DNA of 64,000 nucleotides from Ziziphus jujuba (Eukaryota; Streptophyta; Magnoliopsida; Rosales; Rhamnaceae), in NCBI RefSeq assembly GCF_031755915.1, contig NC_083385.1, forward strand, positions 12,111,001 to 12,175,000, given 5' to 3'. Each line of letters begins with the position of its first letter. Within the stretch, counting starts at the first letter, position 1. The position numbers and the translations under genes are program-made. The notes beneath the pieces are model-generated. The model was not told the DNA's origin. It did not search any database and was given only the letters and a program-made list of their open reading frames with translations. Below are positions 60,706 through 64,000 of this stretch, piece by piece.

Positions 60706-61818
60706 TGATGTGATTCCGCCCGAGCCCGCTCCACTCGACACGGATGAAGACTAGGCCAATCACAAGAGCTCAAATTAAGAGATTTAAGGACAACCTGGGA
60801 GTATTTGTACAGGGGGTAATCAATCTCAACAGATCTTGTCCATACTTGAAGATACAAAGCCTATTCTAAGCATCCAAGTGGTGGAAGCCGATACGGACCC
60901 GGGTGACGGTTTTGGTACATTTTTGGAGTCCGGGAAGTATGAAATGGTTCCAATGATTTATGGGTTCAATACATATGCCTAAGAGGTCATGGAATCATGT
61001 TAAATCAGCCTCAAATGCAATCAAAAAGGGCTTGTACGGACAGCATCAACAATTTGGCCGAATTTGCTGTATTGCTTGCTGGCTTTACTGTATTTTACTG
61101 TATTAGCCTTTTCTTATTTTTCCAAGCATGGGCAACGTGTGGGACTTCATATTCAGTTTATCTGGCATCCTACAAAGCATCTAGAAGCTGATTTGGAGCT
61201 CAAAGAGGTCAAAGATTAATCAAAGTCAACTTGATCAAAAGGCTAGCATTTTTAGTTTCCTAATTTGTTTTTACTTTTTGTTTTAGGAAACTACCATTAC
61301 TTTTTAGTTTTTATTTATTTATTTTCTGGAAGAATAAGTTTAGGAAATTTATTATTTTATTATTTTCATTGTAAATTAATTAATTCCTAATTCAAAATAA
61401 AGGAATTAATTAATCCAAATTAGATTGGGAAAGGAGTGAGAATTTCGGCCACCATAGGAAACTACTTTGTATGGCCGGTTTTCCCTTTGTTTTTAGGGTT
61501 TTATTTCGTGGATTTGTAGCCTATTTAAAGGCTTATTTTTTAATATGAATATAACTTTGATTTGATTGAGAAAATACTTATGAGATTAATTATCTCTTTG
61601 TTCTTTGAGAACACCTAAAACACCATTAGAGAATTGGTTGTTTTAGCTTGACTTATCAATAGGTTTTCCATCCCCTATTGTGGCGTCTACATTATACCAA
61701 GGTTTCTAACCACAGGTTGGTTAGGGGTTGAGGTCCATTCCATTAGAACTTGAACTTAATTAAAGATCCGGGCTAATATAATACGGGTTTAGGAGCAGGT
61801 CGTTCTAGGTTCGTATCA
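60706..61818 (+). repeat. complete LTR-B
   Basis: 1,113 bases, TGATGTGATTCC to TTCGTATCA, uninterrupted. It is the reference copy that shows where element A cut the other LTR-B. It is followed by CCTTTGTTC of mitochondrial-type DNA. Confidence 0.92.
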
Positions 61819-62535
61819 CCTTTGTTCTTTTCCGTACGCTAGGGTCGTTTAGGCGGAAAACTAAGTTGTGTACTGGGTGAAGGTTAGTCCTTTGGAGTTT
61901 TCCATCTTGCAACTTTATTAGCTAGGGGCGCTCGCACACTTTAACGGCTATTGAAGGTATTGCACTAAGAAAGACTCCTGTCGTTGCTAAAGGTAAGATT
62001 TTAAAGCCGCTCAAGCAATTTCTTTAAATTAAAAAAAGAAAGGAACGGAAAAAAGAGATCCCATTGAATCAGCTCGTGTAAGATCCCATGTAGTTAAGTC
62101 GAAAGGCAATGGAAATGAGTGACTCTCGGGCGAACCAATTGCTTAGCAAATCTTTTTCTTGAGAAATAGCCAGAAAGACAATAAAAAAGATTAAAGGGGC
62201 TTCGCCCTAGATACTCCTTTCTTTAGTAGTAGTAATTCATTTATCAACCGGAAAATGAAGCATTTGTTTTTTGATCGATGAATGAACAAATGAAGCGCAC
62301 GCATGTGTTGTTCAGTCCACCGTCCGAAACCCACAACCGCTTTTTCAGCTAGCTATAGTTCGATCAAGACCTACCAGCTATCAGTTGCGCATAAGCATGC
62401 TCTTATTTCATTTTTCCCTTAATAAGTCATCAAATTTGGTGCTTTTTAATCCCCACTTGCTATGGAGAACAAAGGATGAAATATAATCGATTCCTTTATT
62501 TAAGCGGTTCTCGCTTCTCTTTGTTCCTGTTCCTA
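61819..62535. other. spacer between LTR-B and mttB
   Basis: Mitochondrial-type DNA; no gene recognised. The missing 5' part of mttB is not found here. Confidence 0.4.
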
Positions 62536-63086
62536 ACTCCTTCCCGGTAATTCCCAATGTTTGGCACTTTCCATACTTCGTAGGTGCAACATCAACAAAT
62601 TTGCTCATGATCAAGTTACAACCTAAGATCTATGACCATGTGATGTTAACTGTTCGTATTTTGTTCATTCCATCAGTATGTTCCCAGGTACCTGTAATTG
62701 TGATTCGTTTGCCAGAACTAAAGGATCTTTTTGTGGAAACCTTCATGAACAATCATCATTTTTTTATGGTTTTTCTGCTTCTCATAGCTGCTCTTTCCAC
62801 AACTTCAGATATCTGGTGCCAAATTATCGCCCTTTTCCTTATTTCTTCGATAATAGAGTTGGCTATCTTTGTGGCATCGATTGTACAAGTTCATGAAGAA
62901 GGCTGGATGAGTGGAATGAGGGAAAGTGGCTTGATCAACAAAAAGAAGAGTAGCCCAACCCGAAAAGTAACTATCAATTCATTCCCAAGAAATTCGCAGC
63001 CAACATATGTGATTCATTCGTATAAAGATTCCAACACACAGAAGACTCCTTACCTTAGGAGCGGGATGAGTAATACATCCGGCTAG
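62536..63086 (+). pseudogene. mttB: mttB 3' part (TatC-like membrane protein), 5' truncated
   Basis: MttB (ymf16) is the plant mitochondrial relative of the TatC translocase subunit in the inner membrane. Homology starts near IPNVWHFPYFVGATSTNLL and continues through MIKLQPKIYDHVMLTVRI, the hydrophobic IIALFLISSIIELAIFVASI, and EEGWMSGMRESG. The N-terminal half is absent. The window frame stays open to 63086, well past the usual end, as KKKSSPTRKVTINSF and further residues not typical of the family. Several family arginines are changed (for example REEGWTS-type to HEEGWMS) by G-to-A or C-to-T. Confidence 0.88.
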
Positions 63087-64000
63087 TGCCGGTGAAGAAT
63101 GCAAGCAAAGCTAGAGCTCAGGCATTGTTATATTCCATCAAGGGAAAGGAGGCAGACTGGTAAGAAGGCTAACCACATAGGGGGAGCGAACAGAAAAGCT
63201 CAGCTTTACGAAGCAGACCAATCTTTCGTACCGCCCCCTTACTCTCTCTTTATAAAAAAAGCCTGCGGGAAGCGTGAAGGGCTAAGCTTGATGCAAGTAT
63301 ACCAAAAAATTCAGTGAAGCGTATGTGTTATATCCTTTCGATCGAGTGACAACTTCTAAGGAAGGATTTCATTCCCATTTGAAAGAAGTCAAAAATTCAA
63401 AAAATTTCGCAAGGGAAACACCCATTTTGAGAGAGAAGGTTGCAGAAATGCTTCTAGATCTGATGGAATAAGGCATAATTTAGAACAACACTTTCCATCT
63501 CTTACTTGCTTTCATAGCAAAAAAGAATTTAGGAGATGAAATCTTGATTACATTACCGTAGGCCAAAATGGTAGAGCTATAGAACTTACTTATTAGATAA
63601 CTAGTAATAATAAGAAGAATAAGCCATGAGGATACAGCAATAAAATGTCGAGTTAGAATAAGCCGAGCCTTTTAGTGATAGAGTTAGAGTGTTGAAACGG
63701 AAAAGTAAGGCCAGCCAAAAAAAGACTTGTTGAAAAACAAGCCTTGAATTCATCTTTCCTCGACACTACTCCAGGACCTTCTATTCCTCTCCCAGCTAAA
63801 GAGCACCAATCCACATCTTTCTCTCTTTTGCTATGAAGCAGAATTAAACCTCATGGGCCCAGGTACTACTATCTATGCAACTAATGGATCCCTTCTGACT
63901 CCCTCATCTTCATTTCCATTTCTTTCGTTCGATCGAAGGCAGGCTTTTTCTCTAACTCAACCTCTAGTGCCTGTATTGGCCAAGCAACTAAAAGCCATCT
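63087..64000. other. mitochondrial-type spacer to window end
   Basis: No gene recognised; the frame at 63099-63317 has no family signature. Confidence 0.4.

Larger units (their letters stand above)
42549..61818. mobile_element. nested and inverted Ty3/Gypsy complex (elements A and B)
   Basis: Order on this strand: LTR-B 5' part (42549-43072, plus); LTR-A (43073-44212, minus); internal region (44213-52577, minus) with gag-pol and an extra leader-gag; LTR-B 3' part (52578-53193, minus); LTR-A (53194-54333, plus); internal region (54334-60264, plus); LTR-A part (60265-60510, plus); copy of mitochondrial spacer (60530-60705); complete LTR-B (60706-61818, plus). The LTR-B pieces at 42549-43072 and 52578-53193 share AAAGA at their broken ends, a perfect 5-bp duplication. 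This means A inserted into the 5' LTR of B in reverse orientation and a later inversion between the two internal regions moved the right end. Confidence 0.82.

Overview
The window reads as a block of angiosperm mitochondrial DNA, probably eudicot, that now sits in nuclear chromatin (a NUMT) and has been invaded by LTR retrotransposons. This is inferred from sequence alone. The mitochondrial origin is clear: diverged copies of cob, cox1 with its group I intron, rps10 with its group II intron, atp6, atp9, rrn18, rps13, nad1 exons, nad5 exons 1-2 with intron, nad6, rps4, mttB, trnG, trnQ and a plastid-type trnM. The nuclear location is inferred from decay. Almost every gene except nad6 has stops or frameshifts. 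Most recognised substitutions are C-to-T or G-to-A, often at CpG (CGA to TGA stops recur in cox1, rps4, rps13, nad5 and gag). Nuclear-type LTRs with 5-bp target duplications interrupt the genes. Introns and unedited codons show transfer as DNA, not cDNA.

Layout. 1-2.3 kb: mitochondrial spacer with a cob scrap. 2.3-7.4 kb, minus strand: atp6 5' part, rps10 (two exons), a truncated LTR, then full-length cox1 with intron endonuclease remnant; rps10-cox1 is a conserved plant order. 7.5-10 kb: atp9 5' scrap and spacer. 10.19-10.95 kb: Copia-like solo LTR next to an rrn18 5' fragment. 11.5-16.4 kb: rps13, nad1 exon b, spacer, a nad5 exon-1 scrap, an unknown ORF, nad1 exon e with the end of its intron. 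18.3-21.7 kb, minus: intact nad6 frame and rps4 split by a second solo LTR. 23.6 kb: trnM. 24.9-28.2 kb: two decayed Ty1/Copia fragments in opposite orientation. 28.8 and 31.9 kb: trnG and trnQ. 32.4-38.3 kb: a Ty3/Gypsy element (C) with both LTRs but most of pol lost. 38.7-41.9 kb: unknown ORF pair member and nad5 exons 1-2. 42.5-61.8 kb: a nested, inverted Ty3/Gypsy complex (A in B). 62.5-63.1 kb: mttB 3' part, then spacer.

The mitochondrial genes once encoded respiratory complex subunits (I: nad1, nad5, nad6; III: cob; IV: cox1; V: atp6, atp9), ribosomal proteins, rRNA, tRNAs and the TatC-like MttB; here they are almost certainly non-functional. The youngest layer is the Gypsy complex, whose copies are nearly identical to each other; its structure is explained by element A inserting into the 5' LTR of B, followed by an inversion between the two internal regions.
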